This document shows, one piece after another, positions 14,455 through 21,731 of a stretch of 21,731 nucleotides of DNA. The DNA is taken from assembly GCA_964442675.1 (NCBI GenBank), contig CAYUAE010000016.1, positions 1 to 21,731 of the forward strand, written 5' to 3'. The translations under genes were made by a program, and so were the position numbers. The stretch is from Methylomarinum sp964442675. GTDB taxonomy: Bacteria; Pseudomonadota; Gammaproteobacteria; Methylococcales; Methylomonadaceae. Under the pieces are notes generated by a model, which worked only from the letters and a program-made list of their open reading frames with translations, was not told the origin of the DNA and searched no databases. Within the stretch, counting starts at the first letter, position 1, and every line of letters starts with the position of its first letter.

Positions 14455-15140
14455 AAAAAACACATAAAACACTGGTTTCATCCGGGGTTGAGCAATTGAT
14501 TGAACGGCTCAGAAACGAAGGTGTTGAAGCCGGCCAGGCTGAGGCTAAAAAAATTATCGATGAGGCTCAGGCGCGTGCTGACTGGCTTGTGCAAGAAGCC
14601 GAGCGTGAAAGCGAGAAAATTCTGAAACAAACGCATGAGGATGCAGAGGCGATTCGGAAAGCCGGTGAAGATGCTTTGAAACTGGCTGCCCGCGATGCGG
14701 TAATAAAATTACGCGATACGTTGTTAAACAGTTTCAGTCAGGAAGTTGCCCGCACCGTGAATCAGAAAATGGCGGATAAAAACGTACTGCAGCAATTATT
14801 ACAGTCGCTGGCGGGGACGGTTCGGGAAAAAATGGCGTTGGATGAGCGGCAGAAATTAGTCTTTCATTTGCCTGAAACGGTGATGGGGGTTGAGGAATTG
14901 AAACAGCATCCCGAAGAATTGACCCAAGGCGCGTTATCGCATTTGACGTCTGACTTTGCTGAACAGATGCTGCGTAAAGGCGTTACGATTGAAGTGGATC
15001 CGAGTCTTGAGTCAGGCATTGTGATTCAGTTGGTAGATGAGAAGATCAGTATTGATTTTACTGAGCAGACGGTGAGTGATTTGTTATTGACCCATTTGCA
15101 GCCGCGTTTTCGGGCGTTATTACAAGGTATCGTTAAATGA
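14451..15140 (+). CDS. atpE: V/A-type ATPase subunit E (peripheral stalk)
   Basis: A 229-residue subunit E. Residues about 15-115 are a long charged helix rich in Ala/Glu/Lys (GVEAGQAEAKKIIDEAQARADWLVQEAERESEKIL), as in the stalk coil. Residues about 125-229 form the globular head that caps the A3B3 ring (KGVTIEVDPSLESGIVIQLVDEKISIDFTEQTVSDLLLTHLQPRFRALL). It starts within the atpK stop (ATGA) and its own stop overlaps the DUF2764 start (ATGA). In the Chlamydia and spirochaete operons this gene is the first; here it is fifth, at the seam of the permutation. No subunit G/H coil partner is seen. This V-type E must not be confused with F-type atpE (subunit c). Confidence 0.88.
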   Translation: MKKTHKTLVSSGVEQLIERLRNEGVEAGQAEAKKIIDEAQARADWLVQEAERESEKILKQTHEDAEAIRKAGEDALKLAARDAVIKLRDTLLNSFSQEVARTVNQKMADKNVLQQLLQSLAGTVREKMALDERQKLVFHLPETVMGVEELKQHPEELTQGALSHLTSDFAEQMLRKGVTIEVDPSLESGIVIQLVDEKISIDFTEQTVSDLLLTHLQPRFRALLQGIVK

Positions 15141-15811
15141 ACGGCGTCAAAAATCGCTATGTCATGTTAATGGCCAGTCTGCCGCCGCATTCGGCCGATT
15201 TTTTCGCGACCCGTTATCCACCCATTTCAGCGATTCAACTGCAAAAACGTTTGGCCTGGTTAAGCCCTGAACATGCGGCGGATTTAAACCGGATTCAAGG
15301 TATTTTATATTGGTCAGAGCTCATCGATGGAACAGATGCGGAATTTCTACAGCACGCGCAGGCGGTATTGCAACAAATAGACAGCTGTTATTTAAAAGCG
15401 ATTATCCTTTGGCGATTGCAATTGCGGACACTGGTTGCCGCTATGCGTCAAAAATATCATCAGCCGCAACAGGAGGTTAGCATGCAAATGTTGGCAATGA
15501 CGCCTTTTGCCCGTGACATCCTCAGAAACTGGCAGCTGCCGGATTTCGGTTTGCGCTATCGTTTTCCATGGATCAATGACATCAATGCCTTGATTCAACA
15601 AGAATCTTATCTGGCATTGGAAAAATATTTGCTGAAACTGATCTGGCGCTATTATGAGCAGCAAAGTCAGGGGCATTTTTTCGATTTTGAAGCGGTTGTC
15701 GTTTATGTATTACGCTGGGATCTGGTGAATCGCTGGAATCAGCAGCATGGACAAAAAGCCCGGCAACGCTTTATCGAGATCATGCAGCGCCAGGTTGAGG
15801 AGGCGATCTGA
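15137..15811 (+). CDS. DUF2764 protein of V-ATPase operons (probable C-like subunit)
   Basis: A 224-residue protein matching the DUF2764 family found between E and A in chlamydial and spirochaetal V-ATPase operons (the CT309/BB0095 position). The opening RYVMLMASLPPHS and the region FDFEAVVVYVLRWDLVNRWNQQHGQKARQRFIEIMQ are the family's recognisable parts. It is mostly helical with no membrane segment. It occupies the place of subunit C, which in other V/A-ATPases links the rotor shaft to the ring, so a C-like role is the common guess; the function is not proven. It overlaps atpE by 4 bases and atpA by one (TGATG), so it should be made in step with both. Confidence 0.85.
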   Translation: MNGVKNRYVMLMASLPPHSADFFATRYPPISAIQLQKRLAWLSPEHAADLNRIQGILYWSELIDGTDAEFLQHAQAVLQQIDSCYLKAIILWRLQLRTLVAAMRQKYHQPQQEVSMQMLAMTPFARDILRNWQLPDFGLRYRFPWINDINALIQQESYLALEKYLLKLIWRYYEQQSQGHFFDFEAVVVYVLRWDLVNRWNQQHGQKARQRFIEIMQRQVEEAI

Positions 15812-17634
15812 TGCAGAAACAGCCAGAGTTTTCAGCCGAGGTCATTGCCGTTCAGGACGATATCGTTTCCATTCGCATGCTGGATGCCGAGCACGCATCT
15901 TTGATGAAAAACGAAGTGGTTTATATTTTGCCGAAGCGTAAACAGGCGGCAGATTATCAACCGTATCTGAAAGCAGAAGTGCTCCGAATCAAAGCCAATA
16001 CAGCAGATGTTCAGGTCTATGAATCAACAACCGGTGTGGGTGTCGGTGACCCGGTTGTGCAAAGCCATGAAATGCTGTCGGTTGAATTAGGGCCGGGATT
16101 GTTGGGACAAGTCTATGATGGTTTGCAGAACCCTTTGGATGTCATCGCCAGCCAATATGGTTATTTTTTGCCTAAAGGCGTTGATATACCCGCTTTGGAT
16201 CGTAACAAAAAATGGGCGTTTACCCCTTGTGTGCGCAGTAACGCACGGTTACGGGCCGGTAGTGTCATAGGTTCCGTGGTGGAAAATCGCTTTAATCATA
16301 AAATAATGCTGCCGTTTGATTTGCGCGGCGACGTGGAGCTGTGCTGGATTCAGGAAGGCAATGTCACGATCGATGAAGCCGTCGCACAAATCAAGCACGC
16401 TAACGGTGAGTTGCAAAATATCACACTGAAGCAGGACTGGCCGGTCAGAATCCCGTTGCCACGGTATTTGCTGAAACACAACCTGGCTAAACGATGCTAT
16501 CCACAGCAGCCGTTAATGACGCAATTGCGTATCATCGATACCTTTTTTCCGATTGCCCGGGGCGGCACCGGTTGTATTCCGGGGCCTTTTGGTGCCGGGA
16601 AAACCATTTTACAGAATTTACTGGCTAAAAATTCCGATGTTGATGTTGTGATTGTGGTGGCCTGTGGTGAAAGAGCCGGTGAAGTGGTGGAAACGATCAA
16701 TACTTTCCCGCAGCTTAGCGATCCGAAATCATCGGGGTCGCTGATGGAACGGACCATCATTATCTGTAACACATCATCGATGCCGGTTGCCGCGCGTGAA
16801 GCATCCATATACACCGGCATAACGTTGGGTGAATATTACCGGCAAATGGGGCTGAATGTCTTATTGATTGCCGACTCGACGTCGCGTTGGGCACAAGCGA
16901 TGCGGGAAACCTCCGGGCGGTTGGAAGAAATCCCAGGCGAGGAGGCCTTTCCTGCCTATCTGGACTCGGCCATAAAAACGGTTTATGAGCGGGCCGGTGT
17001 CATCGAAACATCGCCGGAAAACAGTGGCTCATTAACGATGATCGGTACGGTTTCACCGGCCGGCGGCAATTTTGAGGAGCCTGTTACCCAGGCGACGTTG
17101 AATACGGTAAAAACATTTCTGGGATTGAGTGCGGATCGCGCTTATAAACATTTTTACCCCGCTGTTGACCCGCTCATTTCATGGTCGCGTTATCTTGAGC
17201 AGCTGCATGACTGGTATGCGCAAAATCTGCAACCGGAATGGACCGAAATGGTGCAACGCGTTGTACAATTATTGAAACAGGGTGATGCGGTGTTGCAGAT
17301 GATTCAGGTTGCCGGCGAGGAAGGCATTACCCTGGATGATTTTGTGGTGTACCTTAAAGCACAGTTTGTCGATACTGTTTATTTACAACAGGATGCGTTT
17401 GACGCTGTTGATGTGGCTGCACCGCTTGCTCGGCAACATGAAAATTTTGCCCTGCTGACAAAAATAGTGGAACATGATTATGTATTCAGTGACAGAGAGC
17501 AGGCCCGGCATTTTTTTACGCAATTGAGCCATTTATTTAAAAATTTGAATTATGCGCCTTTTAAATCACAGGAATATCAGAAATTGATTGATGAAATCAT
17601 CCAACTGACCCATTTGACGAATGAAAAAAACTAA
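15811..17634 (+). CDS. atpA: V/A-type ATPase subunit A (catalytic)
   Basis: A 607-residue catalytic subunit; archaeal and Enterococcus homologues are near 580-600. The Walker A is GPFGAGKT (258-265), inside FFPIARGGTGCIPGPFGAGKTILQ. The catalytic-region GERAGE, the block LIADSTSRWAQAMRETSGRLEEIPGEEAFPAYLDS, and TVSPAGGNFEEPVTQATL are diagnostic. The bulge (non-homologous) region upstream of the P-loop, specific to subunit A, is present. It hydrolyses or makes ATP at A-B interfaces. A strong Shine-Dalgarno (GAGGAGG) precedes the ATG. It is last in the cluster, whereas it usually precedes atpB directly. Its 3' end overlaps dnaQ by 14 bases. Confidence 0.97.
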   Translation: MQKQPEFSAEVIAVQDDIVSIRMLDAEHASLMKNEVVYILPKRKQAADYQPYLKAEVLRIKANTADVQVYESTTGVGVGDPVVQSHEMLSVELGPGLLGQVYDGLQNPLDVIASQYGYFLPKGVDIPALDRNKKWAFTPCVRSNARLRAGSVIGSVVENRFNHKIMLPFDLRGDVELCWIQEGNVTIDEAVAQIKHANGELQNITLKQDWPVRIPLPRYLLKHNLAKRCYPQQPLMTQLRIIDTFFPIARGGTGCIPGPFGAGKTILQNLLAKNSDVDVVIVVACGERAGEVVETINTFPQLSDPKSSGSLMERTIIICNTSSMPVAAREASIYTGITLGEYYRQMGLNVLLIADSTSRWAQAMRETSGRLEEIPGEEAFPAYLDSAIKTVYERAGVIETSPENSGSLTMIGTVSPAGGNFEEPVTQATLNTVKTFLGLSADRAYKHFYPAVDPLISWSRYLEQLHDWYAQNLQPEWTEMVQRVVQLLKQGDAVLQMIQVAGEEGITLDDFVVYLKAQFVDTVYLQQDAFDAVDVAAPLARQHENFALLTKIVEHDYVFSDREQARHFFTQLSHLFKNLNYAPFKSQEYQKLIDEIIQLTHLTNEKN

Positions 17635-18331
17635 TCGACAGATCGTATTAGATACCGAAACCACAGGCTTAAACCCGAAAGAAGGACACCGCATTATTGA
17701 AATCGGCTGTGTTGAACTGGTCAACCGCCGGCTTACCCGGAATCATTTTCATGTTTATATCAATCCAGAGCGTGAAATTGATCAGGAAGCTATCGACGTT
17801 CATGGGATTACCAACGATTTTTTGCGGGAAAAACCTAAATTTGCCGAAATTGCAGATGATTTTTTCAGTTTTGTCGCAGGTGCCGAGCTGGTTATTCACA
17901 ATGCGCCATTCGATGTCGGTTTTTTGAATCACGAATTATCGTTGATCAAAGATGAACAACGTCGGATTGAAACGCAGTGTACGGTATTCGATACCCTGGT
18001 TTATGCGCGTAAAAAACATCCAGGCGCGCGGAATACGCTGGATGCTTTATGTAAACGCTATGGTATTGATAATAGCCATCGTGAACTGCATGGTGCCTTG
18101 TTAGATGCCGAGATTCTGGCCGATGTCTATCTGTTAATGACAGGCGGGCAGGCCTCGTTACTGGAAGAAGATAATCTGTCGGATGCGACGCACGTTGAAG
18201 AAATTATCCGTTTACCGGCAGGACGGAAACCCTTAAAAGTGATCCAATGCTCTGCGGCTGAGCGCGACAGCCATCTCAATTATTTAGAAGGCTTGAGTGG
18301 TGCCGATGGCGCTAAAATATGTTGGGAATAA
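17621..18331 (+). CDS. dnaQ: DNA polymerase III epsilon subunit (3'-5' proofreading exonuclease)
   Basis: A 236-residue epsilon subunit (E. coli 243). The DEDDh exonuclease residues are all present: D11 and E13 in VLDTETTG, D98 in HNAPFDVGF, H157 and D162 in HGALLDAE. A C-terminal tail after residue 180 should contain the segment that binds the alpha polymerase subunit. It removes misincorporated bases during chromosome replication. The ATG lies inside the last codons of atpA (14-base overlap), with no strong Shine-Dalgarno, so its expression may depend on translation of the ATPase gene or on an internal promoter I cannot see. In many gammaproteobacteria dnaQ is next to rnhA; that partner is absent here. 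Confidence 0.95.
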   Translation: MKKTNRQIVLDTETTGLNPKEGHRIIEIGCVELVNRRLTRNHFHVYINPEREIDQEAIDVHGITNDFLREKPKFAEIADDFFSFVAGAELVIHNAPFDVGFLNHELSLIKDEQRRIETQCTVFDTLVYARKKHPGARNTLDALCKRYGIDNSHRELHGALLDAEILADVYLLMTGGQASLLEEDNLSDATHVEEIIRLPAGRKPLKVIQCSAAERDSHLNYLEGLSGADGAKICWE

Positions 18332-18348
18332 TGGCTTACAGGTGAGCT

Positions 18349-19815
18349 ATGGATAACACGAAACCGCAGAATTTGTATTCTGTAGAGCAGACCCGTCAAC
18401 TCGATCGATTGGCCATTCATCAATTCGGCATTGCCGGCATTGAATTAATGCGCCGCGCAGGTACTGCATGCTTTGAAGTTTTGCAACAACAATGGCCATC
18501 AGCTCAGCATATCACTGTATTTTGTGGGGCCGGAAATAATGCCGGTGATGGTTATGTGATTGCCCGCCTGGCTTTGGCAAAAGGTTGCTCAGTTACGGTC
18601 TACAGCCTGATTGACCCGAGTGCGCTTAAACAGGATGCAAAAACGGCATTTGAAGACTATGTGGCTGCCGGGGGTGCCGTGCTGCAATTTCACCCGGATA
18701 TTGAATTGGCAGATACGCTTGTCGTCGATGCTCTATTGGGTACGGGGCTGGCCAGGTCGGTGGCGGGTGATTTTAAAACAGCTATCGACATGATCAATAT
18801 GGCGCAGTGCCCAGTGCTGGCGGTGGATATTCCTTCAGGCGTACAGGGCGATACCGGCTGCGTCATGGGTTGTGCCGTTAAAGCCGATGTGACCGTGACC
18901 TTTATTGCGCTAAAGGCTGGCTTGTTTACGGCGGATGCCGCCGATTATTGTGGGCGCATACACTATGCCTCGCTCAATATCCCACAAGCGGTGTTTGATG
19001 ATATGGAGCCGTTCGCTCGCTTGATTGCGCCTCCTGCCCTGGCTTCAAGGCCTCGAACCAGTCATAAAGGTCAGCATGGCCATGTGTTGCTCATCGGGGG
19101 CGATTGTGGCTATATGGGGGCGATTCGATTAGCGGCGGAAGCGGCATTACGCGCTGGCGCCGGGCTGGTTTCGGTTGCAACCCGCGCTGATCACAGTCAT
19201 TTGATCAATTCCGGGCGTTTCGAAATCATGAGCCATGCCGTTGAGCAGGCGGAAGATTTAGCGCCCTTGTTGGAAAAGGCAACTGTCATTGTTATCGGGC
19301 CGGGGCTGGGTTTGAGTGAGTGGGCAAAAAGTCTATGGCAAAAGGCGTTGTTATCAGGGCGGCCAATGGTTGTTGATGCCGATGCATTGAACCTCCTAAG
19401 CCAAAATCCACATCAGAATAGCAATTGGGTACTGACGCCGCATCCCGGAGAAGCGGCACGATTATTGGCAACAGATACGAGCACGATTCAACAAAACCGG
19501 TTTGAGGCTGTATCCCGGCTGTTTCAGCGTTATGCGGGTGTTTGTGTGTTAAAAGGCGCAGGGAGTTTGATTGCCAGCGAACACAGGTTGGCGGTTAATT
19601 CTACCGGTAATCCGGGGATGGCCAGCGGCGGAATGGGCGATATTTTGGCTGGAATAACCGGTGCGTTGTTGGGGCAAGGTTTGAGCGTGGTCGAGGCTGC
19701 CGAAACCGCCGTTTACACACATGGTTTAGCGGCCGACCGGGCGGTGCAGGAGGACGGCGAACGGGGATTGTTGGCAGGTGATTTATTACCGTATGTCAGG
19801 GCGTTACTGAATTGA
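18349..19815 (+). CDS. nnr: Bifunctional NAD(P)H-hydrate epimerase / ADP-dependent dehydratase
   Basis: A 488-residue metabolite-repair enzyme (YjeF). The N-terminal domain (to about 215) is the epimerase, interconverting R- and S-NAD(P)HX, with FCGAGNNAGDGYVIAR and VVDALLGTGL. The C-terminal domain, from about 240 (GHVLLIGGDCGYMGAIRLAAEAALRAGAGLVSVATR), is the ribokinase-fold dehydratase, with LTPHPGEAARLL and the nucleotide-binding GGMGD (427-431). It restores NAD(P)H damaged by hydration. The Shine-Dalgarno AGGTGAG precedes the ATG, 17 bases after dnaQ. It is followed by tsaE with a 4-base overlap, the conserved gammaproteobacterial order. Confidence 0.96.
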   Translation: MDNTKPQNLYSVEQTRQLDRLAIHQFGIAGIELMRRAGTACFEVLQQQWPSAQHITVFCGAGNNAGDGYVIARLALAKGCSVTVYSLIDPSALKQDAKTAFEDYVAAGGAVLQFHPDIELADTLVVDALLGTGLARSVAGDFKTAIDMINMAQCPVLAVDIPSGVQGDTGCVMGCAVKADVTVTFIALKAGLFTADAADYCGRIHYASLNIPQAVFDDMEPFARLIAPPALASRPRTSHKGQHGHVLLIGGDCGYMGAIRLAAEAALRAGAGLVSVATRADHSHLINSGRFEIMSHAVEQAEDLAPLLEKATVIVIGPGLGLSEWAKSLWQKALLSGRPMVVDADALNLLSQNPHQNSNWVLTPHPGEAARLLATDTSTIQQNRFEAVSRLFQRYAGVCVLKGAGSLIASEHRLAVNSTGNPGMASGGMGDILAGITGALLGQGLSVVEAAETAVYTHGLAADRAVQEDGERGLLAGDLLPYVRALLN

Positions 19816-20285
19816 CTCAAATTTCATTAGCAAACGCAAAAGCAACGGAGCGGCTGGGTGCGACTTTATGGCAAGTGCTACCCGCTTCATGTCTGGTTTT
19901 TTTGTACGGTGAACTGGGCGCGGGCAAAACGACGCTGGTTCGTGGGCTGTTACGGGCGGCAGGCTATAGTGGGACGGTCAAAAGTCCGACCTATACTCTG
20001 GTCGAAGAATACCGTCTGGCACAACGAACGGTGTATCATTTTGATTTGTATCGTCTGACCGATCCGGAAGAGCTGGAATGGATTGGCATGGATGATTATT
20101 TACGCGATGACAGCTTGTGTTTGATTGAATGGCCACAAATGGGGCAAGGTTTTTTGCCGGCCGCCGATGTGATTATCCGGCTTGAGATTGACATGCAGCA
20201 GCGCCAGGCTGTGCTGGAATCGGGGTTGGAGGATTTCGAAAATAGATTTTTATTGAACTGGAAAAACAAAGACATACTGCTATAA
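19812..20285 (+). CDS. tsaE: tRNA t6A biosynthesis ATPase TsaE
   Basis: A 157-residue P-loop ATPase required, with TsaB, TsaC and TsaD, for threonylcarbamoyl-adenosine at position 37 of ANN-decoding tRNAs. The Walker A is GELGAGKTT (33-41), followed by SPTYTLVEEY, the HFDLYRL block and IEWPQMG. The start is TTG at 19812, overlapping the nnr stop (TTGA). The next in-frame ATG is after the Walker motif, so a non-ATG start is required for a working protein; TTG gives the expected N-terminus. No separate Shine-Dalgarno is seen, pointing to coupled translation from nnr. The stop codon overlaps a -10-like TATAAT. Confidence 0.95.
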   Translation: MTQISLANAKATERLGATLWQVLPASCLVFLYGELGAGKTTLVRGLLRAAGYSGTVKSPTYTLVEEYRLAQRTVYHFDLYRLTDPEELEWIGMDDYLRDDSLCLIEWPQMGQGFLPAADVIIRLEIDMQQRQAVLESGLEDFENRFLLNWKNKDILL

Positions 20286-20286
20286 T
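20278..20286 (+). promoter_or_regulatory. Extended -10 promoter for amiB overlapping the tsaE stop codon
   Basis: TGCTATAAT combines a perfect TATAAT (20281-20286) with the TGn extension. The tsaE stop TAA is 20283-20285, inside the hexamer. A start near 20293 would leave a leader of about 48 bases before the amiB ATG at 20341. No good -35 is visible, which fits an extended -10 promoter. Confidence 0.5.
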
Positions 20287-20340
20287 CTAATCAAGAGTAT
20301 AAGATAAAGGTTTGGCATGATTGGTTTTGAAGGGGGGCGT

Positions 20341-21669
20341 ATGTCTAAAATATGGAAAGTCGTGGCATTTTCTGTGTTGTTATGGCTGGCGCAAACGGCG
20401 AGCGCAGCCCCGGTCTCCGTTGATGCGCTACGGCTATGGAGTGCACCGGATCATTCGCGCATGGTGTTTGATGTTTCAGCGGCGCCATCACATCAGGTTT
20501 TTTTGCTGGATAATCCGCCGCGACTGGTGATTGATATTCATAATGCAAAATTGCGGAAGAAGCTCAAGCAACCGTCTGCCAGAAATCCGTTTTTTTCACG
20601 TGTACGCAGTGCCAGGCGCCATAAAAAAGATTTACGTATCGTCGTCGACCTGAAGCAGCCGGTCAATCCCAAAAGTTTTGTTCTAAAGCCCCGCAAACAT
20701 TATGGCCACCGACTGGTCGTCGATCTTTATCAGAAGTCACTAAAAGGATCTGGGCAGATCAAACAGGCTAAAAAGACGGTCACTAAAACGGTTAAAAACA
20801 AAGCTCGCGATATTATTGTCGCAATCGATGCCGGCCACGGCGGAGAAGATCCGGGCGCACATGGCCCACATGGCACCCAGGAAAAAAAGGTGGTGCTGGA
20901 GATTGCTAAAAAGTTAGCCAGGATGATCGATCGGCAGCCGGGCATGAAAGCCGTTTTGGTGCGTAAAGGGGATTACTTTATCAATTTAAGAAAACGGATG
21001 GCGATTGCGCGTAAAGAAAAAGCTGATTTATTTGTTTCCATTCATGCCGACGCCTTTAAAAACCGTAACGTAAAAGGTGCATCGGTGTTTACGTTGTCCC
21101 GTCGCGGCGCATCGAGCGAAGCGGCACGCTGGTTGGCCAAACATGAAAATGATTCCGACCTGGTCGGTGGTGTCAGTTTGGATGAAATGGATTCAACACT
21201 GGCCTCGGTATTGCTGGATTTATCACAAACGGCGACCAAAGATGCCAGTCGGAAAGTTGCGGCGAATGTACTAAAACAACTGCGCCCTATTGGACATTTA
21301 CATAAAAATTCAGTTCAGAAGGCGGGGTTTGTGGTGTTGAAGTCACCCGATATTCCGTCTATTTTGGTTGAAACAGCGTTTATTTCCAATCCAACTGAAG
21401 AGCAGAAGCTCAAAAACCATCGCCATCAACAAAAAATTGCTCGGGCCATTTTCAAAGGTATCCATGCGTATTTCAAACAATATGCGCCGGCAGATACGCT
21501 GATGGCCGCTTTGTATAGTGAGCACCCAAAACATGTGATTTCACGTGGCGAAACCTTATCCGGTATTGCCCAGCAATATGGCGTCAGCATGAGCGCCATT
21601 AAATCCGCAAATTCGCTGAATAACGATGTCATCCGGGTGGGGCAGGTTTTAAAAATCCCAACATCTTGA
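20341..21669 (+). CDS. amiB: N-acetylmuramoyl-L-alanine amidase with AMIN and LysM domains
   Basis: A 442-residue periplasmic amidase that cuts the amide bond between MurNAc and the stem peptide to split septal peptidoglycan. A signal peptide covers residues 1-22 (cut after ASA). An AMIN domain (about 25-135) targets the septum. The amidase_3 catalytic domain (about 157-380) has zinc and catalytic residues in IDAGHGGEDPG, QEKKVVLE, SIHADAF and LVETAFISN. The segment between the His and the last Glu (SEAARWLAKHENDS to VQKAGF) matches the inhibitory helix that EnvC/NlpD-type activators displace. A C-terminal LysM (HVISRGETLSGIAQQYG) binds glycan. ATG 20341 is chosen because it gives a clean signal peptide; ATG 20317, with AAAGG before it, is an alternative. 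The position after tsaE supports amiB over amiC. Confidence 0.93.
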   Translation: MSKIWKVVAFSVLLWLAQTASAAPVSVDALRLWSAPDHSRMVFDVSAAPSHQVFLLDNPPRLVIDIHNAKLRKKLKQPSARNPFFSRVRSARRHKKDLRIVVDLKQPVNPKSFVLKPRKHYGHRLVVDLYQKSLKGSGQIKQAKKTVTKTVKNKARDIIVAIDAGHGGEDPGAHGPHGTQEKKVVLEIAKKLARMIDRQPGMKAVLVRKGDYFINLRKRMAIARKEKADLFVSIHADAFKNRNVKGASVFTLSRRGASSEAARWLAKHENDSDLVGGVSLDEMDSTLASVLLDLSQTATKDASRKVAANVLKQLRPIGHLHKNSVQKAGFVVLKSPDIPSILVETAFISNPTEEQKLKNHRHQQKIARAIFKGIHAYFKQYAPADTLMAALYSEHPKHVISRGETLSGIAQQYGVSMSAIKSANSLNNDVIRVGQVLKIPTS

Positions 21670-21731
21670 TTACCACGCATGTCATAAGCGCCAACTGAAG
21701 CCCCCAACCCATCTAATAAAAACAACAAAAC
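21670..21731. other. Short non-coding tail after amiB
   Basis: The last 62 bases hold no credible start, hairpin terminator or promoter. In relatives mutL follows amiB; its start is not within this tail and may lie just beyond the window. Confidence 0.4.

Noticed and set aside
16497..16820. Minus-strand 107-codon open frame inside subunit A.
   Set aside because: It lies opposite a strongly conserved catalytic region and has no recognisable domain or Shine-Dalgarno; it is a coding shadow.
10236..17634. Could be an F-type or N-ATPase operon because of the atp names.
   Set aside because: Subunits A (607 aa with bulge region), D, E, I and a four-helix K are V/A-type; there is no F-type alpha, beta, gamma, delta or single-hairpin c subunit.
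21426..21728. Minus-strand 100-codon frame at the right end.
   Set aside because: It overlaps the LysM-coding end of amiB and shows no domain; a chance frame.
1..21731. Searched for tRNA/rRNA genes, CRISPR-like regularly spaced repeats, transposases, integrases, attachment sites and toxin-antitoxin pairs.
   Set aside because: None seen; every sizeable stretch is explained by a housekeeping-type gene.

Overview
The window is a chromosomal stretch from a gammaproteobacterium. I base this on the nnr-tsaE-amiB order at the right end (the E. coli yjeF-yjeE-amiB block that normally leads into mutL), a ZapE-type ATPase, a DUF484-GGDEF protein, a DUF2797 protein and a DnaQ epsilon subunit. Base composition looks moderate and fairly even. 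No tRNA, rRNA, CRISPR array, insertion sequence or phage gene is visible. Genes are densely packed, and the longest gene-free stretch is the 193 bases before the cytochrome c peroxidase gene.

Left part (1-3486): a minus-strand run of moaC, a tungstate-type ABC permease (tupB) and the start of a receiver-PAS signalling protein that leaves the window at base 1. Divergent from moaC on the plus strand are moaD and moaE. Together they form a molybdopterin/tungstate theme. A soluble inorganic pyrophosphatase (ppa) converges on moaE.

Middle part (3571-8956): a DUF2797 zinc-cluster/GIY-YIG-like protein preceded by an 11-codon upstream ORF, a secreted di-haem cytochrome c peroxidase with a possible FNR-type site, a divergent NAD+-dependent DNA ligase on the minus strand, and a DUF484-GGDEF diguanylate cyclase.

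Right part (9025-21669): one long plus-strand gene train, zapE - atpB - atpD - atpI - atpK - atpE - DUF2764 - atpA - dnaQ - nnr - tsaE - amiB. Almost all junctions overlap or are separated by a few bases. The central seven genes encode a complete Chlamydia/spirochaete-style V/A-type rotary ATPase, with no F or G subunit and DUF2764 in the usual place of subunit C. The gene order is circularly permuted: B-D-I-K-E-DUF2764-A instead of E-DUF2764-A-B-D-I-K. The rotor subunit K keeps the polar residues that bind sodium in the Enterococcus hirae enzyme, so a sodium-translocating rotary ATPase is predicted. This sodium-type, permuted V-ATPase placed between a divisome ATPase and replication/cell-wall genes is the most notable content of the window.
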